Positions 7,758 to 16,109 of a stretch of 64,000 bases of DNA are shown in pieces (the stretch's first letter is position 1; the number at the start of each line of letters is the position of its first letter). The stretch is from Bog-473 sp963728845 (GTDB taxonomy: Bacteria > Actinomycetota > Acidimicrobiia > Acidimicrobiales > RAAP-2). The translations under genes were made by a program, and so were the position numbers. The notes beneath the pieces are model-generated. The model saw only the letters and a program-made list of their open reading frames with translations. It was not told the origin of the DNA and ran no database searches. The DNA is taken from the NCBI GenBank assembly GCA_963728845.1, contig CAVSLS010000021.1, positions 558,001 through 622,000 of the forward strand, in the 5' to 3' direction.

Positions 7758-8889
7758 GGTGCACCCTACCGAGGCGCTCCCCCACCAGCGCCAGCCGCTC
7801 CATCGGCTGGACCACGGCGACGCGCACGTGCGCGCCCGCGGTCTCCCCGTAGAGGTCGCCCGGGCTGACCAGCAGCCCGCCGTCGGAGGCCAGCGCCTCG
7901 GCCATCGCCCACGCGTCGGGCCAACGCGGCGCCGGGACCGGGACCCACAGGTAGAAGCCGCCCTCGGGAAGCTCGACGGGGCACCCGTATGACTCGAGGA
8001 CCCCGGCCAGGTAGGCCAGCCGCTCCCGGTAGCGCCCCCGCTGCTGCTCCACGTGCTCGTCGTCGCCGAGGGCCGCGACGCCGGCGGCCTGGGCGGGGCC
8101 CGGGACCATGAGGCCGGCGTGCTGGCGCACTGCCCGAAGGAACTCGACCAGCTCGGCGTCGCCGGCGTAGAAGCCGACGCGCACGCCGGCCAGGTTCGAG
8201 CGCTTGGACAGCGAGTGCACGGCCACCACGCCGTCGAGGCCGTGCTGCAGCACCGAGCGCGGCGGGCCGTCCCAGGTGAACTCGGCGTAGCACTCGTCGG
8301 ACAAGACGGGGACGCCGTGCGCCCGTCCCCACGCGGCCTCGGCACCGAGGTCACCGAGGCCGCCGGTCGGGTTCGACGGCGAGTTGGACCAGAGCACCAG
8401 GGCACGGGCGGCGTCTCCGGCATCGACGGTGCCCAGGTCCAGGCCACCCAGCCGTCCGGGCGGGGGCGCGACGGCGACGGCGCGGCACCCCGCGAGCTCT
8501 GCCCCCATGGCGTACGTCGGGTACGACACGGCGGGGTACAGGACCGTGTCCTTTCCCGGCTGTCGCAGCCGGAGCACCTGGGGCACCGAGGCGACCAGCT
8601 CCTTGGTCCCCACGCACGCCGCCACCGACGTCGCCGGGCTCGGAACCTCGGCGAGGCCGAAGCGCCGGGTCAGCCAGGCCGCCGCGGCCTCGCGCAGCTG
8701 CGGGCTGCCCGCGGAGGCGGGGTAGCCGCGTTCGGTGCCCGACGTCGCCAGCGCGTCGACGACCGCACGCAGCGGCGGGTCGCAGGGCGTCCCGACGGAG
8801 CAGTCGACCATGCCGCCCGGGTGCGCGTCGGCCAGCTTGGCCAGGCCGGCCAGCCGGTCGTAGGGGTACGGCGGGAGGCGGAAGGTCAC
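7750..8889 (-). CDS. dapC: N-succinyldiaminopimelate aminotransferase
   Basis: This is a fold-type I PLP aminotransferase of 379 residues. The PLP lysine lies in VHSLSKRSNLAGVRVG (about residue 226), the substrate-binding SNPSNPTGG at about residue 170, and the cofactor Asp in SDECYAEFTW. Its identity as DapC is supported by its position between hflX and dapD with overlaps on both sides (GTGA with hflX, 8 bp with dapD). It transfers an amino group from glutamate to N-succinyl-2-amino-6-ketopimelate. Similar aminotransferases acting on other substrates exist, so the assignment rests on context as well as fold. Confidence 0.92.
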   Translation of the reverse strand: MTFRLPPYPYDRLAGLAKLADAHPGGMVDCSVGTPCDPPLRAVVDALATSGTERGYPASAGSPQLREAAAAWLTRRFGLAEVPSPATSVAACVGTKELVASVPQVLRLRQPGKDTVLYPAVSYPTYAMGAELAGCRAVAVAPPPGRLGGLDLGTVDAGDAARALVLWSNSPSNPTGGLGDLGAEAAWGRAHGVPVLSDECYAEFTWDGPPRSVLQHGLDGVVAVHSLSKRSNLAGVRVGFYAGDAELVEFLRAVRQHAGLMVPGPAQAAGVAALGDDEHVEQQRGRYRERLAYLAGVLESYGCPVELPEGGFYLWVPVPAPRWPDAWAMAEALASDGGLLVSPGDLYGETAGAHVRVAVVQPMERLALVGERLGRVHHG

Positions 8890-10169
8890 GGGGCCGCCAC
8901 GAACTCGGCGAAGCGCGCCCGGCCCACGTCGTCGAGCACCACCTGCAGCGTCGCCGACTCCTCGCCGTCGCTCTGGCCGACGACCTCGCCCTCGCGGTGG
9001 ATGGCGGCCAGGACGTCCCCACGCGACCAGGGCACGACGAGCTGCACCACGCGGTCCGAGCCGCGCAGCCGGTCGCCGAGGACGCGCAGGAGGTCCTCGA
9101 CCCCCTCGCCGGTGCGGGCCGAGACGAGCACGGACCCCTCGTGGGCGTGCGCGAGCGCCTTGGCGGCGTCGGGCGCGTCGTCCGCCTTGTTCACGACCAC
9201 CAGCTCAGGGACGCCGGCCGCGCCGATCTCGCCGAGCACCTCGCGCACCGCCGCCATCTGGCCCTCGGCGCGCGCCGCCGTGCCGTCGACCACGTGGACG
9301 ATCAGATCGGCGAGGCGCACCGAGTCGAGGGTGGACCGGAACGCCTCGATCAACTCGTGGGGCAGCTTGCGCACGAAGCCGACGGTGTCGGTGACCAGGA
9401 TCGTCTCGCCCCCGGGGAGGGACAGTTGGCGCGTACGCGGATCGAGCGTCACGAAGAGGCGGTTCTGGGCGGGGACCCCGGCGTCGGTCAGCCGGTTGAG
9501 GAGCGTCGACTTCCCGGCGTTCGTGTACCCCACCAGGGCCAACTCCCGGTGGCGGCCCCGCGCCCGGCTGCGCCGCTGCAGCGACCGCGTGCGCTCGACG
9601 TCACGCAGCTCGGCCTCCAGCTTGTGCATGCGGCGGACGAGCCGGCGCCGGTCGACCTCGAGCTGCGTCTCGCCCGGCCCGCGCGTCCCGATGCCGCCGG
9701 CCTGCTGGCTGAGGGACGAGCCCCGGCCGCGCAGCCGGGGCAGCCGGTAGCGCAGCAGTGCGAGCTCCACTTGGGCCTTTCCCTCGGGACTGCGGGCGTT
9801 CTGGGCGAAGATGTCGAGGATCACGGCGGTCCGGTCGATGGCGGTGCGGCCGAACAGCTTCTCGAGATTGCGATGCTGCGCCGGCGACAGCTCGTCGTCG
9901 AAGACGACGGTATCGGCGTCGAGGGTGCGGCTGAGCTCGGCGATCTCCTCCGCCTTGCCGCGCCCGACGAAGGTGGCGGGGTCGGCAGCGTCGCGCCGCT
10001 GCACGACGCGGCCGACGACATCGGCGCCGGCACTGTCCACCAGTTGGGCCAGCTCGTCCAGGTTCTCTTCGACCGTCTCGCTGGTCAGTCCGGGGAAGAC
10101 GACCCCGACCAGGATGATCCGCTCCCGGAACGTGCGCTCGATGAGCGTCCCGGGCAGCAGGTTGCTCAA
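8886..10169 (-). CDS. hflX: Ribosome-associated GTPase HflX
   Basis: HflX is a translational GTPase that splits stalled 70S or 100S ribosomes under stress. The 427-residue protein has the HflX nucleotide-binding N-domain (VFDDELSPAQHRNLEKLFG, about residues 89-107), the glycine-rich linker GGIGTRGPGETQLEVDRR and a G domain with P-loop GYTNAGKST at 214-222. Switch II DTVGFV and NKAD follow. It starts inside the dapF stop (ATGA) and ends inside the dapC start (GTGA). The miaA-hflX neighbourhood is conserved from E. coli to mycobacteria. Confidence 0.96.
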   Translation of the reverse strand: MSNLLPGTLIERTFRERIILVGVVFPGLTSETVEENLDELAQLVDSAGADVVGRVVQRRDAADPATFVGRGKAEEIAELSRTLDADTVVFDDELSPAQHRNLEKLFGRTAIDRTAVILDIFAQNARSPEGKAQVELALLRYRLPRLRGRGSSLSQQAGGIGTRGPGETQLEVDRRRLVRRMHKLEAELRDVERTRSLQRRSRARGRHRELALVGYTNAGKSTLLNRLTDAGVPAQNRLFVTLDPRTRQLSLPGGETILVTDTVGFVRKLPHELIEAFRSTLDSVRLADLIVHVVDGTAARAEGQMAAVREVLGEIGAAGVPELVVVNKADDAPDAAKALAHAHEGSVLVSARTGEGVEDLLRVLGDRLRGSDRVVQLVVPWSRGDVLAAIHREGEVVGQSDGEESATLQVVLDDVGRARFAEFVAAP

Positions 10170-10984
10170 GACAGCATTCCCGGGTGGATGTCGACGTCGG
10201 CCACCTTGCGCACCGGTCCGGCCAGGTAGGTCGTCGCCTGGTCATCGGCACCGAGGGTGACCTCGAGGAGGCCGCCGGGATTGCGCACCCGCACGCTCCC
10301 GTCGCTCCCCGCGACGCCCCAGCTGCGTGCGGCTGCCGCCGCCGCCACGCTGCCGGTGCCGCAGGCGAGCGTCTCGCCCACCCCGCGCTCCCACACCCGG
10401 AAGTCGAGGAGCTCGCCCGCAGCGTCGTGCACCACGGTGATCCACTCCACGTTGATGCCGCCGGCAAAGGTGGCCTGCAATTTGGGACCGAGCTCCGCGA
10501 TGTCGACGCCGGCGGTGTCGGGTCCGAGCAGCACCAGGTGCGGATTGCCCACGTCGACCGTGCGGGCCCGACGGTCGACGAACTCCTGGGGCTGGTCGGG
10601 CCCGAGCCGGGCGGGCCCCATGTCGACGCGTGCCGTCGCCCATCCGGGCGCCTCCCCCGGGGCGTACTCGACGGTCCGGCGCCCGCCCGCCGTCGCCACG
10701 GTGAAACTCGGCGGGGAGACGAGGCCGGCATCCACGGCGGCCTGGGCCAGGCACCGGATGCCGTTGCCGCTCATCTCCGCCTCGCCGCCGTCCGCGTTGT
10801 GCAGTTGCATGGACAGGTCACACCCGCCGCGGCCGGGCCCCACCCGGATGATGCCGTCCGCTCCGATGCCGCGGCGCCGGTCGGCCAGCAGGCGCACCTG
10901 GGCCACGGAGAACCGGATGGCGTCGTCGGGATCGAGGACGACCAGGAAGTCGTTGCCCGCGCCCTCGTGCTTGGTGGCGTGCAC
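10166..10984 (-). CDS. dapF: Diaminopimelate epimerase
   Basis: DapF converts LL- to meso-diaminopimelate, the precursor of lysine and of the peptidoglycan cross-link. The protein has 272 residues from a GTG at 10984 (MHATKHEGAGNDFLVV). The two catalytic cysteines lie in SGNGIRCLAQAA and in ETLACGTGSVAAAA, both in the classic DapF contexts. The same frame stays open upstream into the broken miaA gene, giving an apparent MiaA-DapF fusion. I reject it because miaA changes frame before its own stop and DapF starts cleanly 26 bp after it. The stop overlaps the hflX start. Confidence 0.95.
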   Translation of the reverse strand: MHATKHEGAGNDFLVVLDPDDAIRFSVAQVRLLADRRRGIGADGIIRVGPGRGGCDLSMQLHNADGGEAEMSGNGIRCLAQAAVDAGLVSPPSFTVATAGGRRTVEYAPGEAPGWATARVDMGPARLGPDQPQEFVDRRARTVDVGNPHLVLLGPDTAGVDIAELGPKLQATFAGGINVEWITVVHDAAGELLDFRVWERGVGETLACGTGSVAAAAAARSWGVAGSDGSVRVRNPGGLLEVTLGADDQATTYLAGPVRKVADVDIHPGMLS

Positions 10985-11010
10985 CGCACCATTCTCGCAG
11001 GTGGTGTCGC

Positions 11011-11926
11011 TCAACCGTGCACGGCGAGCGCACGGCCCAGCAGCTCCTGGGCCTCGCCGGTGCCGGCCGCCCAGGTGATGCGCGGGTCCCGGCCGAACCA
11101 CGAGGCCTGGCGGCGGGCGAACTGCCGTGTGCGCCGGACCGCCTCCTGCGCGCATTCGTCCAGGGGCACGCCGTCCTCCACGTGCGCCAGGATCTCGCGG
11201 TAGCCGAGCGCCTGGCGCGCCGTGCGCGACATCCCTCCTGGCCGGGTGACCAGCGTTCGCACCTCGTCGACCAGGCCCGCCTCGAGCATCGCGGCGAAAC
11301 GTGCCGCGATTCGAAGCGTCGACCTCCTCGGGTGGCGGGGAGAGCCCGACCTGGGGCACGCCGGTGTCCGGGTAGGCCTCGAGGCCCGGACCGAAGTCGG
11401 AGAAGGGACGGCCGGCCCCGAGCGTGACCTCGAGGGCGCGGACCACCCGCCGGCGATTGGTCGGCTCCATGCGTCGAGCCCCCACCGGGTCGAGCTCGGC
11501 CAGGCGCGCGTGCAGGTCGGCCGGCTGGGACCGCCCATCGTCCAGTTCGGCCTCGAGCGCTGCCGCCACGTCGGGATATCGCCCAGGGATGGTCAGATCG
11601 TCGACGACGGCCCGGAGGTACAGTCCCGTGCCCCCGACGAGCAGTGCGTGGTGCCCGCGCCCCGCGATGCCGGCCAACGCGTCCCGCGCCGCCTGCTGGA
11701 ACTGCGTGACGGTGAAGTCCTCGCAGGGATCGACGAGGTCCAGAAGATGATGCGGCACTGCGGCACGGGCCTCGGGGCCCGGTTTGGACGTCCCGATGTC
11801 CATGCCCCGGTAGACGCACATGGAGTCGACCGACACGATCTCGCAGTCGCCACGCCGCGAAGCCAGACGGAGGGCCGCGTCCGACTTGCCCGAGGCGGTG
11901 ACACCGACCAGGGCGACGGCGGTCAA
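11011..11926 (-). CDS. miaA: tRNA dimethylallyltransferase, frame broken near 11312
   Basis: MiaA adds dimethylallyl to A37 of tRNAs that read UNN codons, and MiaB next door then adds methylthio. The P-loop LVGVTASGKSDAALRLA, the DSMCVYRGMDIGTSKP motif and LVGGTGLYLRAVVDDL are in the first frame. The second half (FAAMLEAGLVDEV, then ALGYREILAHVEDG, then RRTRQFARRQASWF) is in a second frame ending at 11011. The join PPPEEV / LRIAARF needs removal of one base near 11312. The span is 3n+1 and gives about 304 residues, the normal length. The start overlaps the miaB stop (4 bp). This is almost certainly an error rather than a dead gene. Confidence 0.93.
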
Positions 11927-13323
11927 GCGCTTGCGACCGGGATGCGCACGCGGTGCCGGGGCGGCGCGGTGACCTGCTCGAGACGGCCCGTCAGGTGGTG
12001 GGGATGCCCCGCCGTCACCATGACGCGGCCCAGCGCACCGGGCGCGGGCGTGCCGCCGGCGCCGGGCCCGGCGGCCGGAAAGTGGACCAGCTTTCCCTGG
12101 CGGGTACGGCCGCTCAACATCGTGGCGTCGCGGCGGCTGACGCCCTCGACGAGCACCTCCTCGCAGCGGCCCACCCGGGCTTGGTGGCGGGCCAGGGCGG
12201 ACCGGTCGATGACCGTCTTGAGCCGCTCGAAGCGTTCGGCGACGACGTCGGCGGGCACGAACTCCGACTGCAGCGCGGCCGCTCTCGTCCCGGGACGCGG
12301 TGAGAAGATGAAGGTGAACGCGGAGTCGTACCCGGCCTCGGCACAGACGGCGAGCGTGTCCTCGAAGTCCGCGTCGGTCTCGCCGGGGAACCCGACGATG
12401 ACGTCGGTCGTCACGGCCAGGTCGTCCACGGCGGCGCGCGCCGCGGCCAGGCGGTCGAGGTACCGCTGCGCCGTGTAGCCCCGGCGCATGGCGCGCAGCA
12501 CGGCGTCGCTCCCGGACTGGAGCGGCAGGTGGAGCTGCTCGCAGACCTCCGGGGTCCCGGCCATGGCCTCGATCGTCTCGGGCCGCAGATCCTTTGGGTG
12601 CGGGCTGGTGAAGCGGATGCGCCCGATCCCCTCCACCGAGCCGACGGCGCGCAGCAGCGCCGCGAAGAGCGGTCGGCGCCTCGTGATGTCACGGCCGTAC
12701 GAGTTGACGTTCTGCCCCAGCAAGGTCACCTCGGTCACGCCCCGGCGGGCGAGCAGCTCCACCTCGTCCAAGATCTCGTCGAGGGGCCGGCTGACTTCGG
12801 GCCCGCGCACCGACGGCACGATGCAGAAGGAGCAGGAATTGTCACACCCGGTCTGGATGTTGACCCAGGCGGCATACGGCAGCTCGCGCACCGCAGCGGG
12901 GCCGAGCAGCGGATTGGCATCGGACTCGGGCGCCGGCGCGTCGAGGATCTCCATGACGGGGCCCTCGGAGCGGGCCCGGCGCAGGAGGCCCGGCGCGCTC
13001 GTGAGGTTGTGGGTGCCGAAGACGACGTCCACCCACCCCACCTTCTCCTGGATGCGCTCCCGGTCCTTCTGGGCCAGGCACCCCCCGACGGCGATCTGGA
13101 GGCCGGGCCTGGCGTCGACGAGCTCCTTGAGCCGCCCCAGCGTCCCGTAGAGCCGCTGGTCCGCGTTCTCCCTGATGCAGCATGTGTTGAGCACCACCAC
13201 GTCGGCGTCCTCCATGGCGGCGGCCGGCGTCATGCCCTCGGCCACGAGCAACCCCGCCAGCCGCTCGGAGTCGTGCTCGTTCATTTGGCACCCGAAGGTG
13301 CGGATGAAGTACGTCCGCGGCAT
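11923..13323 (-). CDS. miaB: tRNA-2-methylthio-N6-dimethylallyladenosine synthase
   Basis: MiaB is a radical SAM methylthiotransferase with two 4Fe-4S clusters. The N-terminal UPF0004 domain supplies Cys11, Cys48 or Cys49, and Cys82 (FIRTFGCQMNEHDS, VLNTCCIREN, GGCLAQKD). The radical SAM cluster is C160-x3-C164-x2-C167 in TGCDNSCSFCIVP. A C-terminal TRAM domain (EEVLVEGVSRRD, about residue 393 on) completes the 466 residues. It is the first gene of the leftward operon that runs to dapE. Start ATG 13323 leaves 42 bp to the divergent lipoprotein gene. Confidence 0.96.
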   Translation of the reverse strand: MPRTYFIRTFGCQMNEHDSERLAGLLVAEGMTPAAAMEDADVVVLNTCCIRENADQRLYGTLGRLKELVDARPGLQIAVGGCLAQKDRERIQEKVGWVDVVFGTHNLTSAPGLLRRARSEGPVMEILDAPAPESDANPLLGPAAVRELPYAAWVNIQTGCDNSCSFCIVPSVRGPEVSRPLDEILDEVELLARRGVTEVTLLGQNVNSYGRDITRRRPLFAALLRAVGSVEGIGRIRFTSPHPKDLRPETIEAMAGTPEVCEQLHLPLQSGSDAVLRAMRRGYTAQRYLDRLAAARAAVDDLAVTTDVIVGFPGETDADFEDTLAVCAEAGYDSAFTFIFSPRPGTRAAALQSEFVPADVVAERFERLKTVIDRSALARHQARVGRCEEVLVEGVSRRDATMLSGRTRQGKLVHFPAAGPGAGGTPAPGALGRVMVTAGHPHHLTGRLEQVTAPPRHRVRIPVASA

Positions 13324-13365
13324 CCGGCAAAGTCTACGGAACCGCGCCGCCTACGATTCCGACCC

Positions 13366-13851
13366 GTGACCGCGGGCGAACGGCTTCGTCGGGGCCTCTG
13401 GGTCCTGGTGCCGGCGACACTGACGCTGGCGTCGTGCGGCTCCGGCTCGGGGACGGGCTCCTCGGCCCGGTCGGTGTCGCCGGACATCACCCTCAGGCTC
13501 GCCGGCGTCACCGTCCTCGCGCAGGTCGGTGCCTACCAGTTGACCTCCAACCGCTGCGCGTCACAGGCGAATCCCGTGGTGTGCCTCGAAGCCGCGGACC
13601 GCACGCTCGGGGGCCAGATCCACACCTACGCCAACGTGCTCGCCGTCGGGCACGGGTTCACTCCGCCGCAGGCCGACCTGACCGCCGCCCGCAACAAGGC
13701 CCAGACGCTCGCCAACAGCCTCGAGATCCTGGGCGACGCGCAGCCGACGCAGGCCAACTACGACCAGGTGCGCAACACCTTCGACGTCAATGCGGCGATC
13801 GGCCAGCTGCAGAGCGCCGTCCGCAAGGTGAACGGCGCGCTCGGCGGGTGA
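13366..13851 (+). CDS. Small secreted lipoprotein of unknown function
   Basis: This 161-residue protein starts with GTG at 13366. Basic residues precede a hydrophobic stretch ending in a lipobox LTLASC with Cys24 as the lipid-bearing residue, followed by a Gly/Ser-rich linker (GSGSGTGSS). The rest is helical-looking, with two further cysteines in RCASQANPVVCLEA that could form a disulfide. I do not recognise a family. It stands alone, divergent from miaB and convergent with thrB, with 13 bp between the stops. The GTG was chosen because it places a normal n-region before the lipobox. Confidence 0.75.
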   Translation: MTAGERLRRGLWVLVPATLTLASCGSGSGTGSSARSVSPDITLRLAGVTVLAQVGAYQLTSNRCASQANPVVCLEAADRTLGGQIHTYANVLAVGHGFTPPQADLTAARNKAQTLANSLEILGDAQPTQANYDQVRNTFDVNAAIGQLQSAVRKVNGALGG

Positions 13852-13864
13852 GCGCCGGCCGGCC

Positions 13865-14730
13865 CTACAGCGGGACCTCGGCCTCGTCCCCGTAGACGAT
13901 GCCGCGGCGGTCGGCCCGCAGCGCCAGGACGCGGCCGGGCACGCCGGACGCGGCGAGCGCCGCCTCGGCCCCGGACCGCACGGCGGCCACCGATCCGGAC
14001 AGCACCATGGCGATGAGCGTCGGACCGGCGCCCGACCAACTGGCGGCCAGCGCGCCCGCGTCGACGAGGCCGCGCAGGAGCCGGGGGCCTCGGGGAACAG
14101 GGCCGTGCGGGCCGGTTGGTGGATGCGGTCCTCCGTCGCACCGGCGAAGAGGTGCCCCGGATCGGCCAGGCCGGCGACCAGCAGGCCCATCCGGCCCAGG
14201 TTGAACACCGCGTCGGCGCGGGTGATCATCTCGGGCAGCACCTGCCGCGCTTCGGGGGTGGCGAGGTTGCGGTCGGGCACGACGGCGACGAACGCCAGGT
14301 CGTCGCCGAGGGGCAGCGGCGCGTGCACGGGCCGGCCCTCCACGGTCGTCGCGGCGACCAGCCCTCCGAACGCGCTGGCCGCCGCGTTCTCCGGGTGCCC
14401 GTCGTAGGCGGCCGCGACGGCGAAGGGGTCGTCGGCGCCCGCCGCCGCCGCCGCGGCGGCGGCGAGGGCGGCGGAGGAGCCCAGCCCGCGGGCGACCGGG
14501 ATCTGCGAGCGCACCGTGACCGCGAAGCGGTCGTGACCGAGCACCTCGGCGGCCACCCGGGCAGCCAGGTGCGACGCGTCGTCGAAGAGGCCGGACCCTT
14601 CGCCTTCGCTGTGCACGCTGAGCGAGGGGGCCGGCTCGACGTCGACGCTCACGTAGCAGTCGAGCGCGACGGCGAGCGTGTCGAATCCCGGCCCGAGGTT
14701 GGCCGATGACGCAGGGGCCCGGGCGCGCAC
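13865..14730 (-). CDS. thrB: Homoserine kinase, frame broken near 14080
   Basis: ThrB phosphorylates homoserine on the way to threonine. It is a GHMP kinase: the N-terminus ASSANLGPGFDTLAVALD is diagnostic, and the ATP loop is PVARGLGSSAALAAAAA (about residues 80-96). The C-terminal part in the next frame reads LLRGLVDAGALAASWSGAGP and ends at 13865 with YGDEAEVPL. One missing C in the GCCCCCGG run near 14080 explains the change of frame. The span is 3n+2, giving a 288-residue protein after repair. Without repair the first frame runs on into the antisense of the lipoprotein gene. Confidence 0.92.
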
Positions 14731-14749
14731 GCGCTCAGGCTACGCGCTC

Positions 14750-14788
14750 GCTCAGAACAGGCGCTCAGAACAGGCGCTCAGAACAGGC
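14750..14788. repeat. Three perfect 13-bp tandem repeats at the 3' end of the carboxypeptidase gene
   Basis: GCTCAGAACAGGC occurs three times head to tail. Read on the minus strand each unit contains CTGTTCTGA, so because 13 is not a multiple of three, TGA stops occur in all three frames (14780, 14767, 14754). The carboxypeptidase uses the first. Confidence 0.9.
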
Positions 14789-16109
14789 GCTGGAAGAGCG
14801 ACAGGCGTGGCACGTCGCGCCGGAGCCGCACCGGCACCGTGACCTGCTGGGTGCCGAGCGTCACCTCCACCGTGCCCACGCGGGCGCCCCGACGGGCCCG
14901 GTCGGTGAGCTGGCGCTGCGGCTGGAACACCCGCTGCGCGGTGACCCCGGGCCAGGTCAAGACGGCTGCGGGCGCCGCCGCCTGGGCGTCGACCGTCCGC
15001 CCGGCCTGGCTCACCTGGGCCACGACCTGCCCGGCGTGCAGCACCGGCGTGCTCCCGATCACGGGGGCCGCCGCGTTGACCAGCGCCAGCCCGTGGAGCC
15101 CCGCCTGCGCCAGGACGGCGACGCCGGTCTGCCCCGTCACCGCGGCGAGGAGCAGCACGGGCCGACCGTGCACGTTCCGCACGGCGCCGACCACGTCGCA
15201 GCCGCCCGCAGCCGTCGTGAAGCCGGACTTCACGCCGATGATGCCCTCCAGGCCGATCAGCGGCGTGTAGGTGGAGATCGTGCCCGCCACGGGCAACGTG
15301 ACGGCCGTCATCTTGACGATCGACGCGATGTCGGCGTTGGCCATGTCGGGCGCCGCCACCTTGAGGATGTCCGCCGCGGTCGAGACAGAACCCGTGCTGA
15401 CCCCGCTCGCGTCGGCGAAGTGCGAATGGCCCATGCCGAGGCGCGCCGCGGCCGCGTTCATCTTGACCACGAACGCAGGGAGGCTGCCGGCGTCCCAGCG
15501 GGCGAGCAGGTCGGCGTAGTTGTCCGCCGAGTGCACGAGGAGGCCACTCAGCACCTGCCGCTCCGTCAATTGCTCGCCCAGCACGACCTGCGCGTTGGCG
15601 TCGTCGGAGACGGTGTCGGTGTCGTAATCGGCGACGTCGGCCTGCGTCACGGTGATGGTGGGGCCGGCATCGTTCGGTGCCAACGGGTGGTCGTGCACGA
15701 CCACGTACGCGGTCATCAGCTTGGTCAGGCTGGCCACCGGCACCGGCTGCTCGGGTCCCGACGCCATGTCGACGCCGATGGCGGGGATGGCGATCGCACC
15801 CTGCCCCGTGGCCGGCCACGGGAGGGCCACGGCCTGCGACGGGACGCCGACCGTTCGCTGCAGCACGGAGGTGACGGCGGGCGGCGGGTCCGGTCTGTGC
15901 AACCGCACGCCCACGAAGGCGCCCGCCCCGGCAACGAGGACGAGCAGTGCGACGAGGAGCACGATGCGACGACGCGAACGCCGGCGCCGATGGGAGTGCA
16001 CGGCATGGCGCCCGCGCTCGCGCCGTGGCCGCGCCGGAGGCGGCGGCTCGTGCAGCGAGTCGAGCCGGAACGGCGCCACCATGAGGGGCGCCGGACTGTC
16101 CTCGCTCAC
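14778..16109 (-). CDS. Membrane-anchored D-alanyl-D-alanine carboxypeptidase (S11 family)
   Basis: This 443-residue DacA-type penicillin-binding protein should trim the terminal D-Ala from peptidoglycan pentapeptides. A basic cytoplasmic tail (HSHRRRRSRRR) is followed by one membrane helix at about residues 48-68 and an extracytoplasmic serine-peptidase domain. SxxK is in VASLTKLMTAYVV, SxN in HSADNYADLL and KTG-like in GVKSGFTTAAGG. A C-terminal beta domain with RRGARVGTVEVTLG follows. The GTG start overlaps the ftsK stop (GTGA), so it is coupled to ftsK. It lacks the C-terminal amphipathic anchor of E. coli enzymes because the anchor is N-terminal here. Confidence 0.92.
   Translation of the reverse strand: MSEDSPAPLMVAPFRLDSLHEPPPPARPRRERGRHAVHSHRRRRSRRRIVLLVALLVLVAGAGAFVGVRLHRPDPPPAVTSVLQRTVGVPSQAVALPWPATGQGAIAIPAIGVDMASGPEQPVPVASLTKLMTAYVVVHDHPLAPNDAGPTITVTQADVADYDTDTVSDDANAQVVLGEQLTERQVLSGLLVHSADNYADLLARWDAGSLPAFVVKMNAAAARLGMGHSHFADASGVSTGSVSTAADILKVAAPDMANADIASIVKMTAVTLPVAGTISTYTPLIGLEGIIGVKSGFTTAAGGCDVVGAVRNVHGRPVLLLAAVTGQTGVAVLAQAGLHGLALVNAAAPVIGSTPVLHAGQVVAQVSQAGRTVDAQAAAPAAVLTWPGVTAQRVFQPQRQLTDRARRGARVGTVEVTLGTQQVTVPVRLRRDVPRLSLFQRLF

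Noticed and set aside
10166..11926. A single frame that would fuse MiaA to DapF (586 codons).
   Set aside because: The second half of MiaA is in another frame and stops at 11011. The linker between is antisense-like with no homology, and DapF has its own GTG start. The fusion is a product of one inserted base.
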